In this document: in pieces, positions 33,310 to 42,200 of the stretch | Layout of the letters: the number at the start of each line of letters is the position of its first letter | Numbering within the stretch: position 1 is the first letter of the stretch | DNA from: Bacillota bacterium | GTDB taxonomy: Bacteria; Bacillota; Clostridia; Lachnospirales; Lachnospiraceae | Direction of reading: 5' to 3' | NCBI GenBank assembly: GCA_023442465.1 | Contig: JAEZZQ010000021.1 | Location: 248,001-312,000 of the forward strand | DNA length: 64,000 bases | Notes under the pieces: model-generated | The model's database searches: none | Seen by the model: only the letters and a program-made list of their open reading frames with translations | Told to the model about the DNA's origin: nothing | Position numbers and translations under genes: made by a program

Positions 33310-33753
33310 TTGAAAATACGAGTAAATGAAGTGTCCGGGCAAGAGGACACGGAGGTCATTATCAACTGTAAAAAGATGGACGAGGAAATTATGAAAATCA
33401 TAACCTTGCTGCACGTATATGACAAGAAACTGACCGGAATAAAGGGAGGACAGATGTATATACTGGAAGCGGCAAAGATTCTCTATATTGATACGGTGGA
33501 TAAGAAGACCTTTTTGTATACAGATAATGAAGTATATGAGACGCCGCTGAAATTATATGAGCTGGAGGAACAGTTAGACGCCGCGGGATTTTTTCGTGCG
33601 GGCAAATCTGTATTGATCAATTTTAATGAGATAAAGGCTCTTAAATCGGATTTCAACGGTCGGATACTGGTAACGATGAATAACGAAGAGAAACTGATGG
33701 TATCCAGACAATATGCGGTAACGATAAAGAAAAAGCTGGATATTGTCGGTTAA
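33310..33753 (+). CDS. LytTR-family DNA-binding regulator
   Basis: A 147-aa protein. The LytTR domain fills residues about 50-145 (EAAKILYIDTVDKKTFLYTDNEVYE, then FFRAGKSVLINFNEIKALKSD, both quoted by key blocks). It has no receiver domain. Start is TTG with GGGAGGT five bases upstream. It is 27 bp before a DUF3021 gene, a common pair in Firmicutes where the regulator controls a membrane protein and nearby exporter. Confidence 0.88.
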   Translation: MKIRVNEVSGQEDTEVIINCKKMDEEIMKIITLLHVYDKKLTGIKGGQMYILEAAKILYIDTVDKKTFLYTDNEVYETPLKLYELEEQLDAAGFFRAGKSVLINFNEIKALKSDFNGRILVTMNNEEKLMVSRQYAVTIKKKLDIVG

Positions 33754-33780
33754 GGGCGATGAGGAAAGGAGCAGGAAGGA

Positions 33781-34263
33781 ATGGAAGAAAGAAATATTAT
33801 AAATAGACTGGGGTTTGTATCGCAGACCTTTATTATATTTGGAGTAACTGTTTTGGTGACTACAGGAATCGGTCTATTGGTGGGAGAAAAGGAAACGGGG
33901 TTTTCCACACTGTTCAGGCTTGGGAATCAGGGAATTGCTTATCGGACACTGCTTGAATTTCTATTATCCTCCGTTTGCATTTCCACGATAGAGAAAATTT
34001 TTTATAAAGAAAGCCTTTTTGGAAGTTTGTCTTATTTGATGAGAACTGTCTTTATGCTAATTTGTATTACGGTATTGATGGTCGTTTTCATCATTTATTT
34101 CGGATGGTTTCCGGCATACTCCTGGCAGGGATGGATTGGGTTTGTGGTGTCCTTTGGAATATGCTTCGGAGCCAGTACGGCGGTGATGGTGGTAAAGACG
34201 AGGTATGAGAGTAAGGTATATGAGGAGAGATTGGAAGAGTATAAGAAGAGGAATAAGAGTTAA
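33781..34263 (+). CDS. DUF3021 membrane protein
   Basis: A 160-aa protein with four membrane segments (FIIFGVTVLVTTGIGLLVG; TLLEFLLSSVCIST; VFMLICITVLMVVFIIYFG; WIGFVVSFGICFGASTAVMVV), matching DUF3021. It is the partner of the LytTR regulator just upstream. Its role is unknown. Confidence 0.82.
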   Translation: MEERNIINRLGFVSQTFIIFGVTVLVTTGIGLLVGEKETGFSTLFRLGNQGIAYRTLLEFLLSSVCISTIEKIFYKESLFGSLSYLMRTVFMLICITVLMVVFIIYFGWFPAYSWQGWIGFVVSFGICFGASTAVMVVKTRYESKVYEERLEEYKKRNKS

Positions 34264-34327
34264 CTTAGGAGCGCATAAAAGATCAGGCTTAGGCAGTAAC
34301 GATTAATAGAGGAAGGATGTGGATTGG

Positions 34328-35173
34328 ATGAAAGCGGTCAGGTTAGTGAATGTGGGGAAAAGCTTTGGAGAGAAAGAGGTTTTGAGGAATGTCGGATTTG
34401 AGATAGAGGAAGGTGAGATATTTGGGCTGCTGGGTCCGTCAGGGGCTGGGAAGACAACGCTTATTAGAATTTTGACGGGGCAGCTTGCAGGCTTTGGAGA
34501 AGCGTTTGTGTTTGGGGAAAGCTGCGACAGGCTGAAAGAGAATAATTATAGAGAGATTGGAATGGTGATGGATAACAGCGGTATTTATGAGCGGTTGAAT
34601 TGCTATGATAACCTAAAGCTGTTCGTAAATATATATAAGGTCGATAAAAAGAGAATAGAAGAAGTTCTCGGCATGGTAGGACTTTTGGCCGAGAAAAAAA
34701 CTCCGGCGGGAAAGTTGTCAAAGGGGATGAAGCAGAGACTGATACTGGCGAGAGCTATTTTGCATAGGCCGAAGCTTTTATTTCTGGATGAGCCTACAAG
34801 CGGTCTGGACCCTGCGGCTACGAAGTCGATACATGAGCTTTTGTTAAGGCTTAGAAGTGAAGGTACAACGATATTTCTTACCACCCACAATATGGAAGAA
34901 GCAACAAAACTTTGCGATAATGTGGCCCTTTTGCATGAAGGAAAAATAATAGAATATGGAAGACCCGGACAGTTATGCCGGAAGTATAACGAAGAAAATA
35001 AGATAAGTATACTTATAAAAAACGATCAATTGATAATGCTGACAAATTTGCCTGAGAACGCGGCAAGGATCGAGGAGCTTTTTAAGCAGGGAGAAGTAGT
35101 CTCTATTCATTCCTCCGAGCCGGACTTAGAACAGGTATTTCTCACATTGACGGGAAGGGGGCTTGAGGAATGA
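34328..35173 (+). CDS. ABC transporter ATP-binding protein
   Basis: A 281-aa ABC-2-type ATPase. Walker A is GPSGAGKTT near residues 38-46, the signature LSKGMKQRLILARAI near 131-145, and Walker B LLFLDEPTSGLDP near 151-163, with the switch His in TTHNMEEA. A GTG nine bases earlier is possible, but the ribosome binding site GAGGAAGG fits the ATG better. It overlaps the permease gene by four bases. Confidence 0.93.
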   Translation: MKAVRLVNVGKSFGEKEVLRNVGFEIEEGEIFGLLGPSGAGKTTLIRILTGQLAGFGEAFVFGESCDRLKENNYREIGMVMDNSGIYERLNCYDNLKLFVNIYKVDKKRIEEVLGMVGLLAEKKTPAGKLSKGMKQRLILARAILHRPKLLFLDEPTSGLDPAATKSIHELLLRLRSEGTTIFLTTHNMEEATKLCDNVALLHEGKIIEYGRPGQLCRKYNEENKISILIKNDQLIMLTNLPENAARIEELFKQGEVVSIHSSEPDLEQVFLTLTGRGLEE

Positions 35174-35877
35174 AGACAAATATTTCTCATATAGGGGCTG
35201 TTTTTGTAAAGCAGTGTAAGGATATTTTAAAAAATACACAGGTATTGGTATTGTTCTTCGTATATCCATTGGTCGCAGCGGTCATGACTACATCGGTGGG
35301 CGACCAGCTCGGTCAGACAGATTTTTTTATTTCGATATTTGCCACCATGCATGCTGTATTTACTCCTGTGGTGGTAACCGCATCCATCATATCCGAGGAA
35401 AAGGAAAAGAATACGCTCAGGGTGCTGATTCTATCAGGAATACGTCCGGTTGAATATTTGTTAGGTATCGGAGGCTTTGTATTCTTCTGCACGATGCTGA
35501 CGGGCAGCAGTTATCTCGCCATGGGCAGCTACGATGTGAAAAGTGGTGCAGCATTTATGCTGTGTATGGCCATCGGCTGTATTTGTTCTATTGTATTGGG
35601 CCTGGCCATCGGCGGTTTTGCTAATAATTCTATGGGTGCTAATGCCCTGGCAGTTCCTATCAGTATGGTAATTTCTTTTCTTCCTATGATTGCTTATTTT
35701 AATGAGACAATCGGCAAGGTGTCAAAATATATTTATGGGCAGCAGATAGGAAATTTCATGCGCAGTCCTTCGGATTATCACCTGACCGGCGAGACAATTT
35801 CGGTGGTTGCCATTAACTTTTTACTATGCTTGGTTGCATTTATCCTTGTTTTCCGTCATAATCGGATTGACAATTAA
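35170..35877 (+). CDS. ABC-2 transporter permease
   Basis: A 235-aa membrane protein with about six segments (VLVLFFVYPLVAAVMTT; FGGFVFFCTM-type; AFMLCMAIGCICSIVLGLAIGG; ALAVPISMVISFLPMIAYF; VAINFLLCLVAFILVF). It includes the SIISEEKEKNTLRVLILSG block of ABC-2 permeases. With the ATPase it forms an exporter, perhaps of a drug or peptide, likely controlled by the LytTR/DUF3021 pair. Confidence 0.88.
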   Translation: MKTNISHIGAVFVKQCKDILKNTQVLVLFFVYPLVAAVMTTSVGDQLGQTDFFISIFATMHAVFTPVVVTASIISEEKEKNTLRVLILSGIRPVEYLLGIGGFVFFCTMLTGSSYLAMGSYDVKSGAAFMLCMAIGCICSIVLGLAIGGFANNSMGANALAVPISMVISFLPMIAYFNETIGKVSKYIYGQQIGNFMRSPSDYHLTGETISVVAINFLLCLVAFILVFRHNRIDN

Positions 35878-35898
35878 TTTCCATGAAAGGATAAAAGG

Positions 35899-36798
35899 AT
35901 GAAACTGAGTTCATTGTGTATCAGATGTCTGATCGACAGACAGGAGGAGCGTATTCGAAGTATAGAGGATGAAAATAAAAAAGCAGCCTATATGAAAGAA
36001 GTGGCAGGCATTATCGGTTCTGCAGAATCGGAGGCTTCGGCCCCTTTCCTCGTGTACAAAATCAATGGTATATATAAGCGGTATTTCGGCGAGTTTCCTG
36101 ATTATGAAAAGGAAAAAGAGGAATTTAATTCCCTGATGCTGTCCATGGAGGAGGAGCTGGAAGAGGGAATCCATATGGGCGGCAGTAAAGAAGAAATACT
36201 TTCAAACGCTTTGAATTATGCCAGAACAGCAAACTATATAGACTATGGTGCAATGAACCAGGTGAGCCGGGATAAGCTCTTGCAGTTACTTAATAAGGCG
36301 AGGGAAGAGAAGCTGGAAGAAGGAACCTTCCGTATGTTTCAAAATGACCTGCTTTCCTGCGGAAAATTAGTTTACCTCACCGATAACTGCGGGGAGATCG
36401 TAGCGGATAAGCTGTTGATTAAAATATTGAAAGAACAATATCCCGATTTGAACATAAAGGTAATCGTGCGGGGAACGGCTGTATTAAACGATGCTACCAT
36501 TGAGGATGCCAGGGCGGTTGGACTTACGGAAATCGTGGAAGTAATCGGCAACGGCAACGGAATCGCCGGAACACAGATAAGCCATTTATCCGATGTGGCC
36601 AGACAGGCGATAGGCGAGGCGGATGTTATAATTTCCAAAGGACAGGGAAATTTCGAAACGATTCATGGCTGCGGGTTAAATATATATTATCTGTTTTTAT
36701 GCAAATGCGAATGGTTTACCAGGCAATTCGATATGGAAAGGCTGAAAGGTGTCTTTATCAACGAAAAGAATGTTACTGCCCAGCCTTCGGTTTCATAG
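35899..36798 (+). CDS. DUF89-family phosphatase (ARMT1-like)
   Basis: A 299-aa protein of the DUF89 damage-control phosphatase family. Key features are the CIRCLIDRQEER start, the DNCGEIVADKLLI block near residue 160, VRGTAVLNDATIEDARAVGL, and DVIISKGQGNFETIHG. Relatives remove phosphate from damaged sugar phosphates using metal. GAAAGGA precedes the ATG. It lies 21 bp after the permease. Confidence 0.85.
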   Translation: MKLSSLCIRCLIDRQEERIRSIEDENKKAAYMKEVAGIIGSAESEASAPFLVYKINGIYKRYFGEFPDYEKEKEEFNSLMLSMEEELEEGIHMGGSKEEILSNALNYARTANYIDYGAMNQVSRDKLLQLLNKAREEKLEEGTFRMFQNDLLSCGKLVYLTDNCGEIVADKLLIKILKEQYPDLNIKVIVRGTAVLNDATIEDARAVGLTEIVEVIGNGNGIAGTQISHLSDVARQAIGEADVIISKGQGNFETIHGCGLNIYYLFLCKCEWFTRQFDMERLKGVFINEKNVTAQPSVS

Positions 36799-36860
36799 CA
36801 GCGATTAAAAAGACTATTACTGTTTATAGCACAAAACACTTATAATTCAGAAAGCTTCTA

Positions 36861-36936
36861 TTGACAAACGGCTCTATTATGTTTATTATAATTGCGAATG
36901 AGTTGCAATTGCAATTGCCATTTCAATAATAAACAT
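36861..36936 (+). promoter_or_regulatory. Promoter and palindromic operator of the metal-transport operon
   Basis: TTGACA (36861-36866), a 17-base spacer and TATTAT (36884-36889) form a strong promoter. The arms ATGTTTATTAT (36879-36889) and ATAATAAACAT (36926-36936) form a perfect 11-bp inverted repeat. Between them is GTTGCAATTGCAATTGC, with direct GCAATT repeats. The site overlaps the -10 and transcription start, as expected for a repressor such as the Fur-family protein encoded downstream. That regulator assignment is an inference. Confidence 0.65.
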
Positions 36937-36970
36937 AACGGAAATTACAGTTTGTTAACGGAGGCTTTTT

Positions 36971-37840
36971 ATGTTAGACGTAATCATAGATACACTGATA
37001 GATTCAGTGAAACTTTTTCCTTTTTTATTCCTCACCTATCTGGCAATGGAATATATGGAACATAAGATGGGAGAGAAGACGAAGACCGCGATAGAAAAAT
37101 CCGGCCGTTTCGGCTCCATTCCCGGAAGTATATTAGGGGCCTTTCCTCAATGCGGCTTTTCAGCGGCAGCGTCCAATTTATATGCAGGGCGAATTATAAC
37201 CCTTGGTACATTAATGGCAATATTTTTATCTACTTCGGATGAAATGCTGCCTATTTTAATTTCCGAGCAGGTGCATATATCCGTTATTTTGAAGCTTGTG
37301 GGGATGAAGGTGGCAATCGGTATGGCGGCTGGCTTTATCATTGATTTGCTGATTAAGAAGAAAAGCATACATGTACACAGTCACGAGGAAAGCGGGCATA
37401 TGGATATCGGCCATGTCTGCAAAAATGAAAACTGCCACTGCGAGGAAGGAATATTCCGATCGGCGGCGCGGCATACCTTTAATATTTTCTTTTTTATCGT
37501 TGCGATTTCTTTTGTTCTGAATACGGTAATTTATCTTGTGGGAGAGGACTTCCTCTCTAATTTGGTCTTGAACAGACCTATTCTGGGGCAGATGGTAGCG
37601 GCTTTAGTGGGATTGATACCTAACTGTGCTTCTTCCATCGCGATTACGCAGCTTTATCTGAAAGGCATGATGGGGCTCGGTTCTATGATGGCGGGTCTGC
37701 TGGCCGGAACGGGTGTGGGACTTCTTGTTTTGTTTCGAGTGAACGACGACTTGAAAGAAAATATAAAGATTACGGTTTTGCTTTATGCGATTGGAGTAAT
37801 TGCGGGAATTGTAATTGACCTTGCAGGCATTGCGATTTGA
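36971..37840 (+). CDS. Putative manganese/metal transporter (ArsP_2-like efflux family)
   Basis: A 289-aa membrane protein with about eight segments. It carries two related halves: GSILGAFPQCGFSAAASNLYAGRI near residue 54, and GLIPNCASSIAITQLYLKGMMG near residue 216. The His/Cys-rich hydrophilic loop (HVHSHEESGHMD, CKNENCHCEEG) is near residue 134. These are typical of putative manganese or arsenic transporters. It is followed by a Fur-family regulator and preceded by a promoter-operator palindrome. Confidence 0.82.
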   Translation: MLDVIIDTLIDSVKLFPFLFLTYLAMEYMEHKMGEKTKTAIEKSGRFGSIPGSILGAFPQCGFSAAASNLYAGRIITLGTLMAIFLSTSDEMLPILISEQVHISVILKLVGMKVAIGMAAGFIIDLLIKKKSIHVHSHEESGHMDIGHVCKNENCHCEEGIFRSAARHTFNIFFFIVAISFVLNTVIYLVGEDFLSNLVLNRPILGQMVAALVGLIPNCASSIAITQLYLKGMMGLGSMMAGLLAGTGVGLLVLFRVNDDLKENIKITVLLYAIGVIAGIVIDLAGIAI

Positions 37841-37907
37841 AAATTATCCGCGGGAAGGTAAGGCCTCAGGGAGAAAAGAAGAGTATGGAGGAAGGTGCTT
37901 GGTATAT

Positions 37908-38342
37908 ATGAAAAATTTTGAGGATTTGGCTTTTCCCCAGGAGATAAAGAAGACGAAGCAGAGGGAAGAAATCTTTCGGATTTTATCTGAGGAAACGGAG
38001 CCGGTCAGTGCGGTGGATATTTATAACCGTCTGGCACAGACGTGCGGAAATTATAATTTTGCAATTTCGACAGTGTATAGGGCGCTGGGTATTTTTGAAG
38101 AAAAGGGTTATGTGTCGAAATCCACGCTGATGGGTGGAGATATGGCGTATTATGAATGGAATTACGGCACTCATAAGCATTATGCGATATGTCTGAAATG
38201 CCATAAGCTGATAGCGCTTAAGAAATGTCCATTTGAGCATACGAAGATAGAGACAGAAAACGATAATTTCATGATTACGGGCCATAAATTGGAGCTATAT
38301 GGTTATTGTAAGGAATGCAGGATAGAAGATGAGGATATATAA
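37908..38342 (+). CDS. Fur-family metalloregulator
   Basis: A 144-aa Fur-family protein. The winged helix (about 1-80) includes TKQREEIFRIL and FAISTVYRALGIFEEKGYVSK. The dimerisation half carries the zinc-type pairs CLKC (near 101-104) and CKEC (near 136-139) and the HKHYAICL histidine block. ATG at 37908 was chosen; TTG at 37899, which has GGAGG at better spacing, is an alternative. It probably represses the metal transporter upstream. The coding end forms one arm of the terminator. Confidence 0.88.
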   Translation: MKNFEDLAFPQEIKKTKQREEIFRILSEETEPVSAVDIYNRLAQTCGNYNFAISTVYRALGIFEEKGYVSKSTLMGGDMAYYEWNYGTHKHYAICLKCHKLIALKKCPFEHTKIETENDNFMITGHKLELYGYCKECRIEDEDI

Positions 38343-38370
38343 TAGCTGATAAGCGATTATATATCCTCAT
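38329..38370. terminator. Bidirectional terminator built from two gene ends
   Basis: Perfect 15-base arms ATGAGGATATATAAT and ATTATATATCCTCAT with a 12-base loop lie at the convergent junction. Each arm contains the last codons and stop of one gene, so both proteins end in EDI. It can terminate transcripts from both directions. Confidence 0.8.
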
Positions 38371-39313
38371 TTAAGTGATAAGTCCCCCGTTTGCCTTTCT
38401 TGGATAGATAAAGATTTTTATCTGCGCTTCGATATAGATGGCTGAAGCTGCTGCTTATATTATTTATGAGGGAAATTCCGATAGAACAGCTTAGCTGTAG
38501 TTCATTGCCGTATTTGCAGGAGAGAGAAGAGAATTCATTAATAATATTTTTGGCTTTTTGCTGAATCAGGGATCTGTCCGATAGTCCCGGTTCAAAAACG
38601 GCAAATTCATCTCCGCCCAGCCGGCCCAGATACGCTTTGCTGCTAAAAACAACGGAAAGCAGGTCCGCGAAATCTTTGATTACCTTATCGCCCTGCTCGT
38701 GTCCATACATGTCATTTATTTGTTTGAAATCATCAATATCTATCATATAAAAAACGCCTATGGGATTATTTTTTATATGCTTGTTAATGTACTGTTCAAA
38801 GGTACTATGGTTAAGCAGTCCTGTCATGGAATCCTGCTCTGCTTTTTTCTTGAACTTAGCAATCATGGAATTAGCTTTTTCGGCTATTGCCTTTGGGTAA
38901 TGTTCGTCACATCCCTGCTCTTTATTCGGTATGGAATGATGGATATGGAGTATTTTGTAGGAATTGTCCTTCACTTCATAGATAATGCTGAGGCGGGTAT
39001 CCATTTCTATAAGAATTTCTTTTCGTTTGTTTTCTTTTTCTTTCATCCACAAGCAGCCGTAAACCAAATAAAGGTTTTCAGAAAGCTGGCGGCATTCATA
39101 CCATTCACTCAAAATATCAAAAGCTATGTCAACATCGTAATTGTCCCAAGCAGACTGAAAGGCGGCAAGAGAAGTAAATATCTCGTGTTTTCCCGTACCT
39201 ATAAGTATTAAGTCGTCATCAAAATAATTTTTGACACTGTTTTTGCTCTTTATCGGATTTAAAAGGTAAGTTTCACATAATTCTCTTGTAATTTCACATA
39301 ACGTGTAATTCAT
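38357..39313 (-). CDS. GGDEF diguanylate cyclase with SnoaL-like sensor domain
   Basis: A 318-aa protein. Residues about 10-130 form a SnoaL/NTF2-like domain (FDDDLILIGTGKHEIF, FDILSEWYECRQL), which is a possible ligand sensor. Residues about 160-315 are a GGDEF domain with DSMTGLLNH, MIDIDDFKQIND and the GGDEF core at 233-237. It would make cyclic di-GMP. The RxxD inhibitory site upstream of GGDEF is not seen. No membrane segment. A linker coiled coil is near 145-160. Confidence 0.88.
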   Translation of the reverse strand: MNYTLCEITRELCETYLLNPIKSKNSVKNYFDDDLILIGTGKHEIFTSLAAFQSAWDNYDVDIAFDILSEWYECRQLSENLYLVYGCLWMKEKENKRKEILIEMDTRLSIIYEVKDNSYKILHIHHSIPNKEQGCDEHYPKAIAEKANSMIAKFKKKAEQDSMTGLLNHSTFEQYINKHIKNNPIGVFYMIDIDDFKQINDMYGHEQGDKVIKDFADLLSVVFSSKAYLGRLGGDEFAVFEPGLSDRSLIQQKAKNIINEFSSLSCKYGNELQLSCSIGISLINNISSSFSHLYRSADKNLYLSKKGKRGTYHLNEDI

Positions 39314-39472
39314 TAGTCAATTCCCCTGATTATTGGAACTCCTCTGTCATATATCGGAATAATTTGTAAATTATTACTATTCTACTCCTTTATTGCTATT
39401 TTTTCAATATTAAAATTTACAATATGTGAATATAATTTTACCAAAACGGAATTAATAGAAGATACACTATAT

Positions 39473-39500
39473 GTGAAAGAAGGGGTGAAAGAAGGGGTGA
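39473..39500 (+). repeat. Tandem 12-bp repeat including the ribosome binding site
   Basis: GTGAAAGAAGGG occurs twice in a row and is followed by GTGA, directly before the TTG start of the HTH gene. The repeat doubles the AAGGGG ribosome binding site. Confidence 0.6.
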
Positions 39501-39503
39501 CTA

Positions 39504-39794
39504 TTGATAAAATTTGGTATAAGGTTAAGAGCATTGAGAAAGGAAAGAAAATTGACGCAGAAGGTGTTGGCAGACCGATTGGGTCTGGCAACAAGTGCTA
39601 TCTGCTCCTATGAAGCGGGGACGAGATATCCTTCTTACGAAGTATTGATAAAGGTTGCGGGTATTTTTCGGGTCAGTACCGACTATTTATTGGGTATAGA
39701 AAAAAATAGGTATATCGATGTGACTGGGCTCCCGGAGGAGGACATCGAGATATTGACGATGCTTGCAGATTCACTGCGCAAAAAGAAAAAATAA
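39504..39794 (+). CDS. Cro/CI-type HTH regulator
   Basis: A 96-aa protein: HTH_3 domain (RLRALRKERKLTQKVLADRLG, ATSAICSYEAGTRYPSYEVLIKVA) then a short tail ending DILTMLADSLRKKKK-like (ILTMLADSLRKKKK). Start is TTG, three bases after GGGGTGA. It is the first gene of the plus-strand block at 39.5 kb; its target is unknown. Confidence 0.85.
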   Translation: MIKFGIRLRALRKERKLTQKVLADRLGLATSAICSYEAGTRYPSYEVLIKVAGIFRVSTDYLLGIEKNRYIDVTGLPEEDIEILTMLADSLRKKKK

Positions 39795-39902
39795 CAGTAA
39801 CTGAGAAGGCACAGAGCAGTTACAAATAACGGTTTAATACGCCGTATTTATGTGAATACTTATTATGCATGGTATACAAAAAATAGGAAAGAAGGCATAA
39901 TT

Positions 39903-41246
39903 ATGGATTCCATATGGACAATGACGGCAGATATTTCAAGAAGGGAACCGTTATTAGAAGATATAACGACAGACACGGTGGTAATCGGCGGCGGAATGGC
40001 AGGTATATTGATTGCCTATTTTCTGGAAAGGAAAGGAATTCCTACGGTGGTTTTGGAAGCGTCGCGGATAGGGAGTGGGCAGACAAAGAATACCACGGCC
40101 AAAATTACTTTGCAGCACGGCCCCATTTACCATAAGTTCATCGGGGAAATCGGAGAGAAAAATGCGAAGCTTTATGCGGAGGCAAACCGTCTCGCCATTT
40201 CCCAGTTTCGGAGTCTGGTGGAGGAGAAACGGATCGATTGTGAATTCAGGGAGTGCTCGGCTTACCTTTATTCCTGTGAGGACACGGATACGCTCAAGAA
40301 GGAGGAAGAGGCCGCGGTGAGTCTTGGAATATGTGCTGAGCTTACCGACAAAACGGAGCTGCCTTTTCCGGTAAAGAGCGCCCTTAAGTTTTACGATCAG
40401 GCGGTATTCCATCCTCTTTTATTTTTGGAAAGAATATCTGAAAATATTACTGTTTATGAGGAAACGAAGGTGCTCCAGGTGGAACGGGCTGAGGAAGAGA
40501 ATAAGATAATTACAAACCGGGCCACGGTCAGGGCAAAGAGAGTAGTATTCGCGGCTCATTATCCCTTTATTAATATTCCCGGCTATTATTTCCTGCGGCT
40601 TCATCAGGAGCGCAGCTACGTAGTTGCGCTTAAAAATACAAAGCAGATGGATCATGTCTATATCGGTATAGACAAAGAAGGATTCTCTTTTCGTAAAAGC
40701 GGAGATTATCTTCTATTGGGCGGCGGCGGGCATAGAACTGGAGAGAATACAGGCGGAGGAAGCTACCAGAAGCTGCGCAAGGCAGCAGAGAAATGGTTTC
40801 CTGAATGTAAGGAAATCACTCATTTTTCCGCGCAGGATTGCATGCCTCTCGACGATATTCCCTATATTGGGCAATTTTCGGCCTCTACTCCCGACTGGTT
40901 CGTGGCCACGGGGTTTAGAAAGTGGGGCATGACAAGCTCTATGGTCTCGGCAATGCTGCTTAGCGATCTGATCACAAAAGGACAGAGCCCCTATGAGGAG
41001 CTTTTTACTCCCCAGAGATTTCATATTCAGGCATCAGCGGCTAACCTCGCTCAGGATGGTGCCCAGTCGGTAAAAGGGCTGAGCAAAGGAGTTTTTACAG
41101 CAACGCCTAAGTGTACTCATATGGGCTGCGCCCTGGAATGGAATCCGGATGAGCTAAGCTGGGACTGTCCCTGCCATGGTTCCCGTTTTGACGGCGACGG
41201 CAAGGTAATAGATAATCCGGCGATCGAGGACTTGGCGAATGAATAA
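39903..41246 (+). CDS. FAD-dependent oxidoreductase with C-terminal Rieske domain
   Basis: A 447-aa fused enzyme. Residues about 20-380 are a DAO-type FAD domain (VVIGGGMAG at 27-34, FFATGFRKWGMTSSMVSA-like stretch). The end is a Rieske 2Fe-2S cluster with C404 and H406 in CTHMGC and C422 and H425 in CPCHG. The Rieske domain is short and ends NPAIEDLANE. It would pass electrons to or from FAD. AGAAGG is seven bases before ATG. Its end overlaps the tocopherol-cyclase-like gene by eight bases. Confidence 0.9.
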   Translation: MDSIWTMTADISRREPLLEDITTDTVVIGGGMAGILIAYFLERKGIPTVVLEASRIGSGQTKNTTAKITLQHGPIYHKFIGEIGEKNAKLYAEANRLAISQFRSLVEEKRIDCEFRECSAYLYSCEDTDTLKKEEEAAVSLGICAELTDKTELPFPVKSALKFYDQAVFHPLLFLERISENITVYEETKVLQVERAEEENKIITNRATVRAKRVVFAAHYPFINIPGYYFLRLHQERSYVVALKNTKQMDHVYIGIDKEGFSFRKSGDYLLLGGGGHRTGENTGGGSYQKLRKAAEKWFPECKEITHFSAQDCMPLDDIPYIGQFSASTPDWFVATGFRKWGMTSSMVSAMLLSDLITKGQSPYEELFTPQRFHIQASAANLAQDGAQSVKGLSKGVFTATPKCTHMGCALEWNPDELSWDCPCHGSRFDGDGKVIDNPAIEDLANE

Positions 41247-42180
41247 TTTCCGCGGAGGACATAGAAAAAAGGCTTACTTCGAGGGCTGGTATTTAAAGCA
41301 TCAAAAGGATAATACTTCCATCGCCTTTATTCCGGCATTCCATGTGAGCGAGAATGGAAAGCGTACGGCCTCTGTCCAGGTAGTAACGGAGGAAGGTGCT
41401 TATTGCTTTTCTTTTAAAGAAAAAGAATTCTATGCTTCAAAAAAACAATTTTATGTTAAAATAAATCATAATGTATTTTCTGAAGGTGGAATCAGCGTAA
41501 ACTTAAGAAATGAGAATGTAACGATAACAGGAACCTTGCATTACTCGCCGTTTACCGGGCTTTTATCGGATATTATGGGCCCTTTTCGCTTTCTGCCCTT
41601 CATGCAGTGCCGTCACGGGGTTCTGAGCATGCTTCACAGCATAACCGGAAAGATTTTAATAAACGGCAGGGAATATGATTTTTCCAATGGAACGGGATAT
41701 GTGGAGAAGGATTGCGGCAGCTCGTTCCCGCGATTTTATACGTGGATTCAGTGCAGCGGCTGGACCGGAAAGAGAGATTGCTCTCTGGTGGCCTCCGCAG
41801 CTCATATTCCGCTTGGCTGCTTTACATTTACCGGCTGCATCTGTGCCATCCTGTATCAGGGGAGAGAGTACCGCCTGGCCACATATACGGGTGCACGCAT
41901 TGCAAAAAATACGGAAAATACGCTGATCATAAATCAGGGAAAATATAAACTGGAAATATACAAGGTAAAGCAAGAAGCCAAAGAGAATGGGAAAACTGCT
42001 GGGGACAAAGAAAAAAGGCTTTTGTTATATGCCCCTCAAAAAGGCAGTATGTGCAGAAAAATAGAGGAAAATATTGCTTGTGCGGTGCGCTGCCGTTTTA
42101 GCGCTTCCGGCAAGACGATCTTTGACTTTACCGACGATAGAGCGAGCTTCGAATATGTGGGGCAGAAGGACGGATATTAG
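41239..42180 (+). CDS. Tocopherol-cyclase-like lipocalin-fold protein
   Basis: A 313-aa protein with the features of the tocopherol cyclase family: FEGWYLKHQ near residues 15-22, FIPAFHVSE, GTLHYSPFTG and FSNGTGYVEKDCGSSFPRFYTWIQC. The family has a double lipocalin-like barrel. In bacteria the substrate is not known. The overlap with the FAD/Rieske gene suggests a joint reaction on a small hydrophobic compound, which is inferred. Confidence 0.8.
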   Translation: MNNFRGGHRKKAYFEGWYLKHQKDNTSIAFIPAFHVSENGKRTASVQVVTEEGAYCFSFKEKEFYASKKQFYVKINHNVFSEGGISVNLRNENVTITGTLHYSPFTGLLSDIMGPFRFLPFMQCRHGVLSMLHSITGKILINGREYDFSNGTGYVEKDCGSSFPRFYTWIQCSGWTGKRDCSLVASAAHIPLGCFTFTGCICAILYQGREYRLATYTGARIAKNTENTLIINQGKYKLEIYKVKQEAKENGKTAGDKEKRLLLYAPQKGSMCRKIEENIACAVRCRFSASGKTIFDFTDDRASFEYVGQKDGY

Positions 42181-42200
42181 AAAGGAAGTACGGATACGGG

